Counted from the stretch's first letter, positions 37,197-49,302 are shown. The stretch: 64,000 nt of DNA from Paramecium sonneborni (GCA_905182985.1 CAJJDN010000069.1:127818-191817), one strand, 5' to 3'. Numbers and translations are program-made. The notes: a model not told the origin generated them from the sequence alone.

Positions 37197-37697
37197 ATGA
37201 ATAAAATTGAAGTGATCAAACAAGGTAATCAAGTCACCAATCAACTAAGAGATGAGCTAGTTCATTTATTTTCTATCACAGATATTTAGGATAATTATTT
37301 ATTAGCAAAAAGAGCAGAAACAATAAAATCTGAGATTGAATAGAGATTCAGTAAATGTTTCATCTCATTTTAGAATATCGTTGGAGTATAGTCTTATTTT
37401 CTAACGATGCCTAAATGGAGTTTTCTTTTGTTTATGGTGATGAATTCACTCTAGAATTGAGATCTGAATCTTATGGTTTGCTTGCATATATAATTCCTGA
37501 TCAACCTTAAACTCAATATGAACCAAGAAGAGATTTTGGAGTTACAAAACCATAATTCGATAAAAAAGGAATGTATTCAGAAGTAATTCCACTAGAAAAG
37601 AATAATGTTGTTTAGAGGTATTTTTTTATAAATGAGATAATAAAGTTCAATAATATCAAATCCTCCAATTAGATATTATCCAACATTTTATCCTTGA
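37197..37697 (+). CDS. Hypothetical protein, 149 aa
   Basis: Two introns (23 and 28 nt) give exactly 150 codons with TGA. Helical N terminus (TNQLRDELVHLFSI; ETIKSEIEQRF) followed by a compact region WSIVLFSNDAQMEFSFVYGD and LRSESYGLLAYIIPDQP, ending NPPIRYYPTFYP. It looks like a folded small protein but I do not recognise the family. 164 bp from the divergent kinase start. Confidence 0.6.
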
Positions 37698-38056
37698 TTA
37701 TATGTTAAGAATATTATCAATAACAATAATTTTCTCTTAAACGATTCCTTTAGTTTTTAATTAAATTATGTATTTTCATTAATTATTATAATATAAAAAA
37801 TAGAAATAAACCTAGATTATATATATTTCACGATCTTCAATAAAATCTTTAAAAGTTTAGAATGGTTGAACATAAATCAGAAGATTTTAAAATTGCAAAG
37901 TTTAAATGCTTCAATGCCATATAAAAAAGCAAAATTTTCAAAATTCATGAAATAATAAACCAAAATAAATAAATCTTCTTATAATTATCCTTCTATTCAT
38001 CAAATTTTATAAGTCTTAGAAGTCAAAATCAAAATAAAATCAAATCAAAATAATAA

Positions 38057-38900
38057 ATGAGAAAGTTTTTCATCTTTTAGCTAACTTTTTATATTATTAT
38101 TTGTTTTAATAAACTAGAGTTCACAGTAGGAACATTGTAATTTCTAAGCAAAAACAATCTACTTAAATAATATTTGATAATGTAATAAATTTCGATAATT
38201 AAAATCTACTAAACTTATTACATTATCGAAGTGTCATAAAATTAGGATCTGGAACCGAATCATAAATTTTAAAAACCCATAATTACCAAGAACAAGAGGT
38301 TGTGTAAATTTCTTTAAATGCATAAGAAAATATACATTCAGCATTTTTACAAATAAATTTTTTCCTATTTTTAATTAAAAATTGAAAAAGCTTAAACTAT
38401 ATGACAATTACTGCTAGAAGATATGTTAATTTTAACTATTCGAATCAACAACAATTTTTAATTCATAAATCTGTGTTTCTATTTAAAATCTTTTTCCTTT
38501 TAAACTAGAAAACAGAATAGAGCGAATCACTTTTATGATAACTTCAGTTTAAATTCCAGATTAATTAAGTATTATATCGCATATTAAGTAGATTTTTTAG
38601 ATTAAGAAAAATTGATACTAGATTTAACCTATTTAAAGAAGATATCAATTCTTTATAATGAGAATTGTGATAAAAATTTGAATCTAAATTCTATAAGTAT
38701 GATTGTATTACTTAATTTAAGTTCATCCTTATTATTTGAAGTATTAAAAGGTAGGTATAGAATTATAAATTTATTTAAATTATTTAATGATAGTTATTTT
38801 AATTATTTAATGAAAGAACGTTTTAAAAAGAAAGACAATTTCAATAGTAAAATGATTCTTACTCAGTTATTTTCTTTATTATGCACTTATTATAGTGGAA
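38057..38900 (+). CDS. Possible secreted or membrane protein, exons unresolved
   Basis: ATG at 38057 opens MRKFFIFQLTFYIIICF, a good signal peptide. Downstream coding-like pieces lie in several frames (IKLGSGTESQILKTHNYQEQ near 38240; LILDLTYLKKISILYN from 38612) and cannot be joined with confidence by short introns. The 3' limit is unknown and given as the start of SYS1. It may be a real multi-exon gene or a decayed one. The upstream 37698-38056 stretch shows nothing convincing. Confidence 0.3.
38176..38227. repeat. Inverted repeat, perfect 13-bp arms
   Basis: GATAATGTAATAA at 38176-38188 is repeated in reverse complement at 38215-38227, with a 26-bp loop. It lies in or beside the unresolved gene at 38057. 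Confidence 0.6.
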
Positions 38901-39393
38901 TGATAATAGTATGTCAATTTTTGGATTTTGCAGTGGGATTATAAGTAAAGTATTAAATGAATCATTAATAATTAGTTTCATTTAGGATAAATTTGGGACT
39001 TTGGAATTTATAGCTATGACACTTACTTTAGTGTAAATGTATTGAGTAATGTTTTCAATATTTTAGTGGTTGTAAGTGGATTGGTAAATTTATGTTTTTT
39101 TAAAATTGTAGATATTTATAGTTGTAAAAGGAAGCAAGGTATTAGATTTTGTATTTTCTTTGTATTTATGGCATTTCATTATATGTTGTATTTTAAGTTC
39201 TTCTGAATTTAATAAATTGTGGCTAATAATAAATACAATAATAAGTATTTTGACAATATTTTTGGGAGAATATCTTTGTGTTAGATTTGATTAATAAGAT
39301 ATGCTGATAATTGATAGATTATTTAAGAATAAGAAAAAGCTAATAGCAGAACATAAGAGAAATGATGATATTATAAAAATCAATATTAAATGA
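38900..39393 (+). CDS. SYS1-like Golgi membrane protein
   Basis: Three introns (25, 31, 36 nt), the first directly after MII, give 133 residues. Seen: start MIIWDYNFIQDKFG, then VKGSKVLDFVFSLYLWHFII and WLIINTIISILTIFLGEYLC. MI(V)WD at the start, the K-LDF block and the LGEYLC ending are the SYS1 hallmarks. SYS1 is a four-TM Golgi protein that recruits the Arf-like GTPase ARFRP1/Arl3 to the trans-Golgi. The TGA stop overlaps the ATG of the next gene (ATGA). The middle of the protein depends on the 36-nt intron. Confidence 0.75.
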
Positions 39394-40520
39394 AAAAATT
39401 ATGGTTAAAAGTATTGATAGGGACTTCAATTCTATCAGTAGCAATTTCATATTCTTTTCTAAAGAGAAAGTAGATACCAAAGAAAAGATTAATAGATATT
39501 ATAGGAAATACACCTTTAATATATTTAAAGAGTCTTTCTGAATAAACAGGGAAAGAGATTTATGTTAAATTTGTTTTAATAATTTTAGGCCAAATGTGAA
39601 TTTATGAATCCTGGAAGTAGTATGAAAGATAGAACAGCTTTGGCATTGATAAAATCAGGTTTTTAATAAGGACTTTTAGGAGTGAAAAACAATACAATAT
39701 ATGAAGGTACATCAGGAAGCACAGGAGTGAGTTTAACTTTAATTGGTAATAGTTTAGGATGTAAATGCAAGTTATATTTACAAAATGATTTGGCATAAGA
39801 AAAATATAACATTTTATAAACTTGTGGTGCATTTATTGAAAAAGTACCACCAGTTTCAATTGTTGATTCAGAGCATTTCTGTAAAAAGGCTGAAAAATAA
39901 GCATTAAAAGAAGGTGGATATTATGCTGATCAATTTCATAATTTGGCAAATCAAGAAGCTCATTTTTAAACTGGGAAAGAGATATATGAATAAACATTAG
40001 GTTAAATAGATTGTTTTATTATGTCATCTGGAACAGGAGGATCAATAGCTGGTATATCTTAATATTTGAAAAGCAAAAATAAAAATATTAAAATTGTTTT
40101 AGCTGATCCTCCTGGATCCTCTTTAAAAAATCATGTTAATACTGGAGTTTGTTATACATATTAAGAAGCTGAAGGTCATAGACTTAAAAATCCTTTTGAT
40201 ACTGTTATTGAAGGATGTGGTTTAAATCGACTTACAAGTAATTATAATCAAGCTAAGATTGATTATGGATTTACTATTGAAGATTAAGGTTAATTTTCTT
40301 ATTTAATTTAGAATCAATATAAATGGCTTAATAATTAATTGAAAAAGAAGGACTTTTTGTTGGAGCATCTAGTGCTATGAATTGTGTTGCTGTTTTAAAA
40401 GCTGCTAAAAAGTTTCCAGAATGCAAAGTTTTCGTTACTATTTTATGTGATTCTGGATAAAGATATTTGAGTAAATTTTATAATAAAGAATATTTATAAT
40501 AGCATTAAATTTAATATTGA
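39390..40520 (+). CDS. Membrane-anchored cysteine-synthase-like PLP enzyme
   Basis: Two introns (25 and 23 nt) give 360 residues. Residues 5-23 form a transmembrane or signal-anchor helix (LWLKVLIGTSILSVAISY). Then the fold-type II PLP family blocks: IGNTPLIYL, NPGSSMKDRTAL with the PLP lysine, the substrate loop TSGSTG, SSGTGGSIAG for the phosphate, and a C-terminal CDSGQRYLSKFY. It would catalyse beta-replacement on O-acetylserine or a related substrate. The N-terminal helix resembles that of the fungal cysteine synthase 2 group. The start ATG overlaps the SYS1 stop; no other in-frame ATG precedes the catalytic domain. Confidence 0.9.
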
Positions 40521-40537
40521 TATTTATTATATAACAA

Positions 40538-41448
40538 ATGGGTAATTGCTGTGATGTTAAACAGAAAAAAAATTCTCCTAAAATTAATAGTGTGCCCTAA
40601 GTGGCTGAAATTCTCTCAGAATCAGAAATTAAAGAATAATCATTAAAATTCAAGGAAATGGGAAATCATTATATGCAGTAAAAATTATTTAAGGAAGCTA
40701 TCATTGCATATACATAGGCAATAGTACTATATTTGATAAAATGATAGAATTTATATAATAAAGAATCTATATATTATTCAAATCGTGCTGTTGCCTATCG
40801 AACTGTCTAAGATTATGATAATGTCAAAAAAGATGCTATTCAAGCTTTATAATTAGATAATAAAAATGTTCGTGCTTATTTTGTTTTGGGAACAGTCCAT
40901 TTAATTTTGGGATAATAAGATAAATGCTTAGATTAGGCCAATGAGGGTGTTAATTTTTTATTTTAAGGTACTTAGTAATTTAATAATGAAGCTTAAAAGC
41001 ATATTGATTTAAAACCATAATTGAAAGAAAGTGTGGATTATAATCATTCGCAAGGACTAATTTTAAAAGCTAAGCTGGAAAAGTCCGAAAATTATAAGGG
41101 TAATTAATTGTAATATATTTAGAATTCTTAAAATTAAAAGATAGTTTAAATTCGTATTATGGCAAAACAATAAATTTAAATAAATTATAATATTTAGGAA
41201 CAAAAGAATAATATATACCTACATCTATAGAATGTTATACATGTATAATAACTCAAGATTTAATGTTGGAACCTATCTTATTGAGTAGTGGACACACTTA
41301 TGAAAAATGTTCTATAAGTGAATGTGTAAGAGTTAATGGACCATTCGATCCATCAACAAGATAAATAATTCAGAGTAATTTCATTCCAAATATTTAATTA
41401 AAAAATGCAATAGTTGATTATTAAAATAATACTCTTGAATTCTAATGA
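40538..41448 (+). CDS. CHIP/STUB1-like TPR and U-box E3 ligase with acylation signal
   Basis: Introns of 24 and 23 nt, and an optional 21-nt one, give about 287 residues. MGNCC is an N-myristoylation signal with adjacent cysteines for palmitoylation. Residues 35-150 form TPR helices (FKEMGNHYMQQKLFKEAI; YYSNRAVAYRTVQDYD; VRAYFVLGTVHLILGQ). The C-terminal U-box shows CYTCIITQDLMLEPILLSSG and HTYEK, then DPSTRQ and FIPNIQLKNAIVDYQ. This is the domain order of CHIP, which ubiquitinates Hsp70/Hsp90 clients. Membrane anchoring by acylation is not typical of animal CHIP and is inferred from the N terminus. Ends 15 bp before the convergent MORN gene stop. Confidence 0.88.
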
Positions 41449-41463
41449 AGAAAATTAATCTAT

Positions 41464-43224
41464 TCATTTAATTATCTTTATTTTTTGTTATATTTCTTTA
41501 GGTATATCCTATTATACATTGATTTGATCTTCTTCACCATTGTATTTATGATAACTTCCCCATATCAATATTCCATTCTCCCAATATCCTCCAGCTATCA
41601 AAATCTAATCACAATAGAATCCTATACTATTCGGATTCCCTTCAGCATTTTAAAAACCTATATATAATTAATGATTATTTCTTATTATATCTGGTTCATT
41701 CTCAAATTATAAATATTTCTCATGAACATCCATTTCTTTATCTAACTTATTTTTATGATACACTTCCTTTAATTTTGTATTATGAACATAACCTAAATTA
41801 GACTGAAGTTTCTACCTGAAATAAGAGTATCCATAAATTAATAGATTCTCCTAAAAAATTTTAACTTCTTTTAATGATTTAATTTTTACCTACATAAATA
41901 ATTTGTTTACATTTCAATTTGTTGTTGCTTTTCTTATTCTTATTATTTAAGTCTAAATTCTTCATATTATTTTTATTGTTCCTCACTTATAATACCATAA
42001 TATTAAAATAATTGATTATTTAACATAGAAACCCAAATTCCCCAAATGAATTAACCTTCTTCCCAAATTCCATCTTAAATAGAATGATTTCCTTCAAATA
42101 ATATTCCTATTATTAATTTATCAATTATACCTCTTCCATGCAGAGTTTAGTTATCTTCCATAAAACTTCCCAAATATAATTAATCCTCTTTAATTTTTTT
42201 AGTATCTTCATTTTTAATGAATTATAGATAATGATATTCTTCTGGAATTTCAAAATAAAGTAATAATTAACGATGTTAATTTACAATTTTAGGGTTCATA
42301 ACATTTTATAATATTTAAGTAATCTTTTCTTGTTCTTACTCATCCCATTAAAATCTTTTAATATTTGATGTTTTTAACTCATCATAATCCTTAATAGTTT
42401 TTAAGTAATTAGTTTGTACTATGATTGATTTCATTTATCTTTAAATCTATTCATCAACAACTCCTTCTTTTGAAATTATTTCTTTTGCTTAATTTTCTAC
42501 CAACCATAATCCATAAAGAAATTATCCATTTTTAAATAGACCATCCTAAATAAATGTTTAACCTATTATAATCCCTCTTCCATGTAGAATCCCATTTAAA
42601 TTCTAACCATAATAAATTGATTAATCTTATTATTCAAGTGCTCCTATTTCACATTATTCTGTTTCAATATCAATTTATATATTACTAAGTATAGAATTGT
42701 GTTCTTCTCTTAATTTTTCTTACCAAACTGCTAATTTTTGAATGAAATCCTTATTTTCAAAATCTAACAATTCATAATAATACCATAATACCTTATAAGT
42801 ATTATGAAATTTCTTAAATTTCCTCTTCAGTCCATAATAGTTTGATTTGAACTTCATTAAGTACTTTTTTTAATATAAGATGTCTAAGCTTTAAAAGTCT
42901 TTAACTAATAGATTATTAGATAATAGTGAATTCTTTTTTATTAATTTAATTTTGCTTAGATATATAATTATCGATTAAGGTTCTATAGGAATTAAATTAC
43001 TCTAAAACAATTTATTAAGTGAATTCAATATCTTATAAAAGTTATTAGGATGAATCTTTAATTGATTTTTCAAGATCTTAAAAATCGTTAGCATTCATGA
43101 GTGAATGATTTTAATGAGTTTCTAAGAGACATTCACAACAACAATAATATTATTTATAACATTCTCTTTCAAGACAAACAGATTAGATAATTTGCATATG
43201 TTAGAGACATAATTATTTTTCCAT
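41464..43224 (-). CDS. MORN-like repeat protein with N-terminal Cys/His-rich (B-box-like) motif
   Basis: At least one intron (28 nt) and probably two or three more; about 560 residues. The first 45 residues hold a Cys/His cluster (CLQH, then ERECYKQYYCCCEC and HQNH) with the spacing of a B-box-type zinc site. A coiled coil follows to about residue 190. The rest has repeated Tyr/Gly units (SIYYGQNLNGILHGRGIIIG; DGIWEEGQFIWGIWV; GGYWENGILIWGSYH), which are diverged MORN repeats. MORN proteins often tether to membranes or cortex; B-box plus MORN is a common ciliate arrangement. Exons around 41800-41900 are not certain. Confidence 0.7.
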
Positions 43225-43332
43225 TAAATTCTTTCAAATATATATTATAATGATTAATTTGTTAAAGAAATACAAAATAGTTTGTAAACAAAAATCTTAA
43301 TTAAATTTTTTTTTTAAATTAAAAACAAAATC

Positions 43333-44084
43333 ATGAGCAAAGTCAGATAAATGAATAAAAAGAAGAAGTTTGTAGCAGATGGTGTATTCTAAGCTGAATT
43401 ACACTCCTTTTTAAGTAGAGCATTGACAGATGCTGGTTATGCTGGATTTGTTGTAAGAACAACCCCAGTTTAAACTGATATTGAAATTAAGGCTGCTAAT
43501 ACAGCAGGAGTTACAGGTCCAGAAGGAAGAAAATTAAGAGAACTTACAAGTTTAATATAAAAGAGATTTGGATATGCCAAAGGTATTATAATTAATTTAT
43601 ATTTTTAATTTAGAGGCTCTCTAATTGATTGTTGCTAGAGTTTAATCAAAAGGATTATGTGCACCAGCTTAAGCTGAATCACTCAAAACAAAATTACTTG
43701 CTTAAGTACCAGTAAGAACAGCTGCTAATGCAGTTTTAAAATAAATTATGGCTGATGGTGCTATTGGTGCTGAATGTATTATCTCTGGTAAATTGGGATA
43801 ATAAAGAGCCAAATCTATGAAATATAGAGCAGGTTATATTATATCTACAGGTCAACCAAAGAAAGATTTGATTGATGTTGCTGTCAGACATTGTTTCTTC
43901 AAATAAGGTATTATTGGAGTCAAAGTAAAGATCTACAGACCATATGACCCATCTGGTAATTTTATTTAAATATATTTTTTTAGGTAAGAAAGGTATTCCC
44001 ATCGAAGTTCCAGATAAAGTTAGATTCCCAGAATAAAAAGTTGATTAAGAGGAAGAAGAAATAAGAGAACTCATTAATCAATGA
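43333..44084 (+). CDS. RPS3: Ribosomal protein uS3 (RPS3)
   Basis: Two introns (31 and 28 nt) give 230 residues, normal for eukaryotic uS3. Starts KKKFVADGVFQAELHSFLSR, typical of RPS3, with the KH-type segment TGPEGRKLRELTSLIQKRFG, then GLCAPAQAESL and SGKLGQQRAKSMKY. The C-terminal extension is short and acidic. A component of the 40S subunit near the mRNA entry site. Useful as an internal control of the genetic code: conserved Gln positions are written with TAA/TAG. Confidence 0.97.
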
Positions 44085-44121
44085 TATATCAATGTATTCT
44101 AATATATAAAAATAATTAATC

Positions 44122-44973
44122 ATGTCTTAAGATTATGTATTCAATCTATTCTTAATATTTAGTTAACTGTCAAGGAAATTATCATTTAAATGTTAGCTAG
44201 TCCTACATGGTAAAATCAATACAATTCTTTTGTTGATGAATATTGCATTTTTTTTGATGATGATGAAGAAAACTCTATTCAACAAAATAACCTATTTAAA
44301 TAATTTCAAACTGAAATGGCAGCAATCTATGACTCTTTTTTCAATTCTTTAGGATTGGATAATACTGAAGAATTACAAGTCTAAGTAAAATTATCTCTAT
44401 ATTCTTTATTCAGGTAATCAAAGAAATCCTTAACAGTGATGGAGATGACGAAATTGATATCCAACAATTACTAGCTTTAGGTGATTTTCAAGTTTTCAAA
44501 GCAGAAATGTCCTATTAAAATAAACGCAGAGAAATAGCTGCTTATGAATAATTAGTTGATGATGATGATGATAATGATAATGAAGAAGAATAGTAAGAAG
44601 ATGAAGACCCTGAAGATGAATAAGCATAAAAAATGCATATATTGAAAATCAAATTGGAGTATGAATAACTTTAAGAAGAACTTGAATTATAGTAGGCTAT
44701 GTAAATCTCTTTAGACACACCAAGTATATCTAAATATAATTACTATTAGATCAAAAGAAATTAGAAAAGATTTAAGAATTACTTGAAGTAGTAGTAGCAA
44801 GATTAGATACTTTATAGAAAGAAGAAGAAGGAATGCAATAAAATTAATAAATGGGTTAAAAAATTGATAGAAAAACTAAATTAATTGATCAACTCTAAAA
44901 GCTTCCTCCGATTGATTTATCATAAGAGTAAGATATTTTTAAGAAGATATAATAAGAAGTGAAGAAAATATGA
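44122..44973 (+). CDS. CFAP36/BART-domain protein
   Basis: Three introns (26, 29, 26 nt) give 256 residues. Residues 5-115 form a BART-like helical domain: PTWQNQYNSFVDEYCIFFDD, LFKQFQTEMAAIYDSFFNSL, DEIDIQQLLALGDFQVFKAE. The order matches CFAP36/CCDC104, a ciliary transition-zone protein that binds the ARL3 GTPase. The acidic poly-Asp/Glu stretch and a C-terminal coiled coil fit too. The cilia role is from the family. It follows uS3 after 37 bp. Confidence 0.8.
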
Positions 44974-45040
44974 AAAATCAACTACATATTTATGATTTAA
45001 TAAAATATGGAATAAATTTATTTTATATAATTATAAAACT

Positions 45041-46381
45041 ATGATGGCAGAATTGTAAGCAAGATAGGCTAAGTTAGCCTTGTAAAGAATGACACCAGAA
45101 GAGAGAGCAGCATATGAAGCTAAAAATAAACCACCTCCACCTACTAATACTGGAGATGTTTAAGCTAAACTTGCTATGTTGAATTAATAAGAATCAGGAC
45201 CTGTTCAATAATAATAATAAACTGGACCTCCAAATACTAAAGTTATAGTAAATAAAGCAGCTCCTCCTCCTCCACCTCCACCACCACCTCCTCCTCCTCC
45301 AAAAGGAGCAGTATTTGAAATCTTATATAATATTTATAGCCCCCTCCTCCACCACCTAGACCACCTGGCCCACCTCCTCCTAAACCAACTACCAATCCAC
45401 CTAATCCACCTTCAGTTAAACCTCTTTTATAATCTCCTCCTCCTGTTTTAAATAATCCACCTCCACCTATACAGAATCTTCCACCTCCACCTTAATAAAA
45501 TGTTATGCCACCACCATCTATATAATAATATAATTAACCTCCTCAACATCCTACTTAACCAATTTAATAATCAACTGACGTCACTTATTTCCCAGTACCT
45601 GGTTAACAAAAATAATAATCATAAGAAGCATCTTTCCCTATTCCTAAAAACTAATAAAGTATATTTATTTTATATTATCTTAGAATAAATTCCAGGAGAT
45701 AATAAAAATGTAGAATTTCCACAACTTAAACAAGATAAAAAATAAAAAATTGAAGTTAATTGGTTTTTAGCTATTGCTGGTGTTAATCTATAATAATAGT
45801 TATAAGCTACTACTTTTGATAACATTTAAAAAATTACATAATTATAAGCTCCATCATAAAATGATAACTCAAATCCAGAATTCTAATCTATCAAAAAAGG
45901 ATTTAGAAAATTAGATTAGGATCCTTATTTAGCTGTCATTTATTTCTAAAAATCTGATACATCTGTTGTAAAAGTCACTAAAAATTTTGAAAGATATCTT
46001 AGAAATGATAATAATACTTGGACTTTTAATTAAAATAAATAACATTTATAATTATTAAAAGAAAAATATAGCGAGGAAATCAATAAATATAAAACTGATT
46101 ATGCACACAATATTTAATAAAATGTTTTGAAATAAATTGATGAAAATAGATTTTTAGCTGCAATCAAAAAGTTAGATTAAATCATTTAAACTAAATTATA
46201 AATTCAGGATTATTAAACAGTATAAGTTCTGACTCCAAAAATTTAAGTAATATTTAAACATATAAATTAGAGCTTAAAAGATACAAAAAATAAATATGAC
46301 TAGTTGAATCCTGCTGCAAGATAAGATATTGTAAGTTCTTTAGAATCCATGATGATGGCAATAGAAGCTATGGCTTTTTGA
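45041..46381 (+). CDS. Poly-proline protein, possible actin-regulator type
   Basis: Two introns (29 and 25 nt) give 428 residues. Residues 20-35 read RMTPEERAAYEAKNKPPPP. From about 70 to 150 there are long poly-Pro runs separated by Gly/Ala/Lys, suited to bind profilin or SH3 domains. The C-terminal 230 residues are helical and Gln/Lys-rich (YSEEINKYKTDYAHNIQQ) and end ALESMMMAIEAMAF-like. The layout recalls WIP/WASH-type actin regulators, but no WH2 or VCA motif is seen, so this is only a suggestion. Confidence 0.65.
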
Positions 46382-46401
46382 TTTAAAAAAAAATATTATC
46401 A

Positions 46402-47879
46402 TCAAGTAATATTTTATATGTATTATCTTAATTTAAAGATTTAAGTATGTATAATAAAGTTCATTTATTTTGGTTATTTATTTATCTTTTGTTATATTTT
46501 ATGAGCTTCTAAGTATATTATTTTAATTTTTATTTTAAATATATTATTTCCTAACTTTATATTCCCAATTTCTCTTCTTAAGTCTTTATTTATTCCTAAA
46601 ATAATTTCAACGAATTTTAGTAGTTTTATTCCATTATCTACAAATATTCTTTTGCATTTTTTTAATTCATGTGTTATCTTTTTATCACTTTTAATTACTA
46701 ATTAAGTAATTGTACTTATGCATTTAATTACTTTATTGTTTTTATAGAATTTTTTAGATGATTTTCTAAATCAACATGATCTTTTTTTTTTTCTGAATGA
46801 AAAGAATAATTTGAATAACTTTTTTTTAAATGATTAAAATTAACATTACTCTCATCAAATTAAAAAGATGCCAATTCTTATTTTATATCTATAGTTTCTT
46901 CATTAATATCAAATGCAGTTGTGTTAATATCTTCACGTATATGATAAATATCTCCTTATTAATCAATAGAAGAAAATGCTCCTGTTTTACCATTTCCTAT
47001 AGATTCTTATTTTTCATGTTTCTATGTTTAGATTAACAATTCTAATTCTGCTTTTTTTATCATCAACTCACTTATAGTATTAGAAAATATTTTATTTTGA
47101 TTATTTAATTGTTAATTTTACATTATAAATACTGAGCTCTTCTAATGCAACTCTTATAACTCTTAATTCGTTGACTATAATATTATTATTTCATAAATTA
47201 CATTAATTTACTCTAAAAATTGATTTTTTTCTTTATTGCTATTCTATTATAATTATTCTATTTCTATTTACAATTTAAGTAACTATCTATTTGAAGTAAT
47301 TTAAATCTCTTCTAATTTTGAATTGCTTTCTTTTAAATGCTTATTTTAGTTAATTAAAGAAATTTACATATTTTCCTTAATTTCTATCTACTTTAAATTA
47401 TAAGTTTTACTTCATTCTCTAACTTATTTATTTTATCTTCTAAAATAAAAATTTATTCTAAATGACTCTTTAATTTCTAATCAACTGTCTGTTCATTTTA
47501 CGCAATTTAATCTAGTAAATATTAGTTCCACACTTTCTCTTATTCTTACAACTGTTCATAATGTTTGTTTTACAAATGCTCCAATCTTGTTTACAATTCT
47601 TGTATATGCCTAAAATTCAACTACAAAAATTTACATTTTATATTAAGCAATTTCTTCTTAATTATTTAAGCTTGGTCTTCTAGAAGAATGTTTTATTTAT
47701 AATTCTAAATGCTCAATAATTTAATCTTTTTCCACAATTATGTCTATTGCACTTTTCTCCAATTACTCAATTTGTATTTGTAATTCATTAATATTTTACA
47801 ATGCATAATCATATGATTAGATCATGCTATTTAAATCTAAGTTTTTAAAAACTTATAAAGAATAAATTTTGTTAGACAT
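46402..47879 (-). CDS. Coiled-coil protein, about 460 aa
   Basis: Starts MSNKIYSLQVFKNLDL. A clear 25-nt intron lies after YKM; others are likely downstream but not resolved. Extended coiled coil (ELQTRLEHLQNKHYEQLQEQ; QKLKSHLEQIFILEDKINKL) and a basic C-terminal end. No recognised domain. The stop is 20 bp from the convergent poly-proline gene stop. The next 520 bp (47880-48406) show no gene. Confidence 0.6.
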
Positions 47880-48406
47880 GAATAAAATTCTAAATTTAAT
47901 AAATATTATTTTCAGAAATGTTAAGATCATAATAATATAATAATAGAGTATTATTATTCTATCATTTAAACAAATCTTATTATTATTTCAAATTAAATTC
48001 CTATACATTAACAACTATTTGTAGGGAGAATATAACCAATTAAAACATAAGAAAAAAAACTAATTCTTACTAGATTGTTGTAATTTTTTCCAAAATTTTG
48101 CATTTTTAAATTTAGCAATCAATTCTTTATTGAAATTATTGACTTCTTTAAAAAAAAATATATTGCTATAAATGCTATTTTTTAGTTTATATGGATTAAC
48201 ATCTCAATATAACATCAATTTTTAACTTTTTAATGAATTATTAATAATTTTTCGGTAATATAAAAAGTTAAATGAATATATAATGATATATTTAAAAGTG
48301 CAGTTACGAATAGTTAATATTTTTTATATGTTTTCATTTTATAATTATAAATTTGAGGTAAATATTTCCACATATGAGTAAATGAAATATTACTAAGAAC
48401 AAACAT

Positions 48407-48880
48407 GTTTGAATTTGATAAGAATAGGAACTTTGAGAATGATCTATGTTATATACAAATTAAGAATGATAAAGATAAAATTTCAGCATATACATTTAAT
48501 CACAAATAACAATAATTTATAGAAAAAAAGAATGTATTAGATATTCCATAAAGTTGAATGATAAGATAAGAAATTAGATTAACTATTCCCTAATTTATGT
48601 GAATGAGAAAGTTTAGAGAGATTTTATTATTTTAAAATGTATATGATACTCTAGTGGTGGAAAAGTATTGTTTATTAAAAATTTGATGATTATGATGATT
48701 ATTTAACCAACTTGATCGAAATGAATGTAGATGAAACATTTTTAAAGAGAAATAAGAATACTATATTTTTTAGTTTACTTTGTGGCAAACAATACAATTA
48801 ATTTTTTATTAGAAAAATTTGCTTAAGTTTTAAAAAAACAAATAAATTAGATTCATTAATAAAAAAAAAAAGTATTTGAG
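48407..48880 (+). pseudogene. Short coding-like segment, broken or unresolved
   Basis: An ATG at 48407 opens MFEFDKNRNFENDLCYIQ and stops after about 50 codons. A later frame gives DDYDDYLTNLIEMNVDETFL and ends at a TGA near 48878. They can be linked only by guessing introns. It may be a small gene with several introns or a remnant. Confidence 0.3.
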
Positions 48881-48881
48881 A

Positions 48882-49302
48882 ATGGATTAAAGTGACAATT
48901 TTGAATAAGATCAAGGACCAATGGACTATTATAAAGAATCGATTAGACTATATTACTACAATATTGTTTTACATTCTTATGTATATAATTAGTATTTAGT
49001 ATTAGTTGGAAAGAGTGAACTAAGAAAAAAATGAGATTAAGTCTAAATTGTAAAAATTCTAAGTTTTAGAAGATTAAGAGAGTGACATATCATTAGAGGA
49101 TAAACGTAAAAGGAATAGGAGAAGTGCAGTTGAAATTCCTAGAAGTCATGTATGTACAATCTCTAATTGCAATAAATCCTATGGATCTGAGGGTTCATTG
49201 ATGTAACATATGAAGATCAAACATGGTATGGTGATGAATCAGGATAAAATTGGTCAAGTTCTTGATCAGTTTAGATTTCAATATAGTAGTAACTCAAACT
49301 GA
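48882..49302 (+). CDS. Single C2H2 zinc-finger protein, 133 aa
   Basis: One 19-nt intron gives 133 residues. The finger is HVCTISNCNKSYGSEGSLMQ followed by HMKIKH: two Cys, two His and a hydrophobic core residue at normal spacing. Upstream are a basic stretch (KRKRNRRS) and a short helix. A similar single finger occurs in small ciliate DNA- or RNA-binding proteins; the target is unknown. The 49303-50052 stretch that follows shows no gene. Confidence 0.7.
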
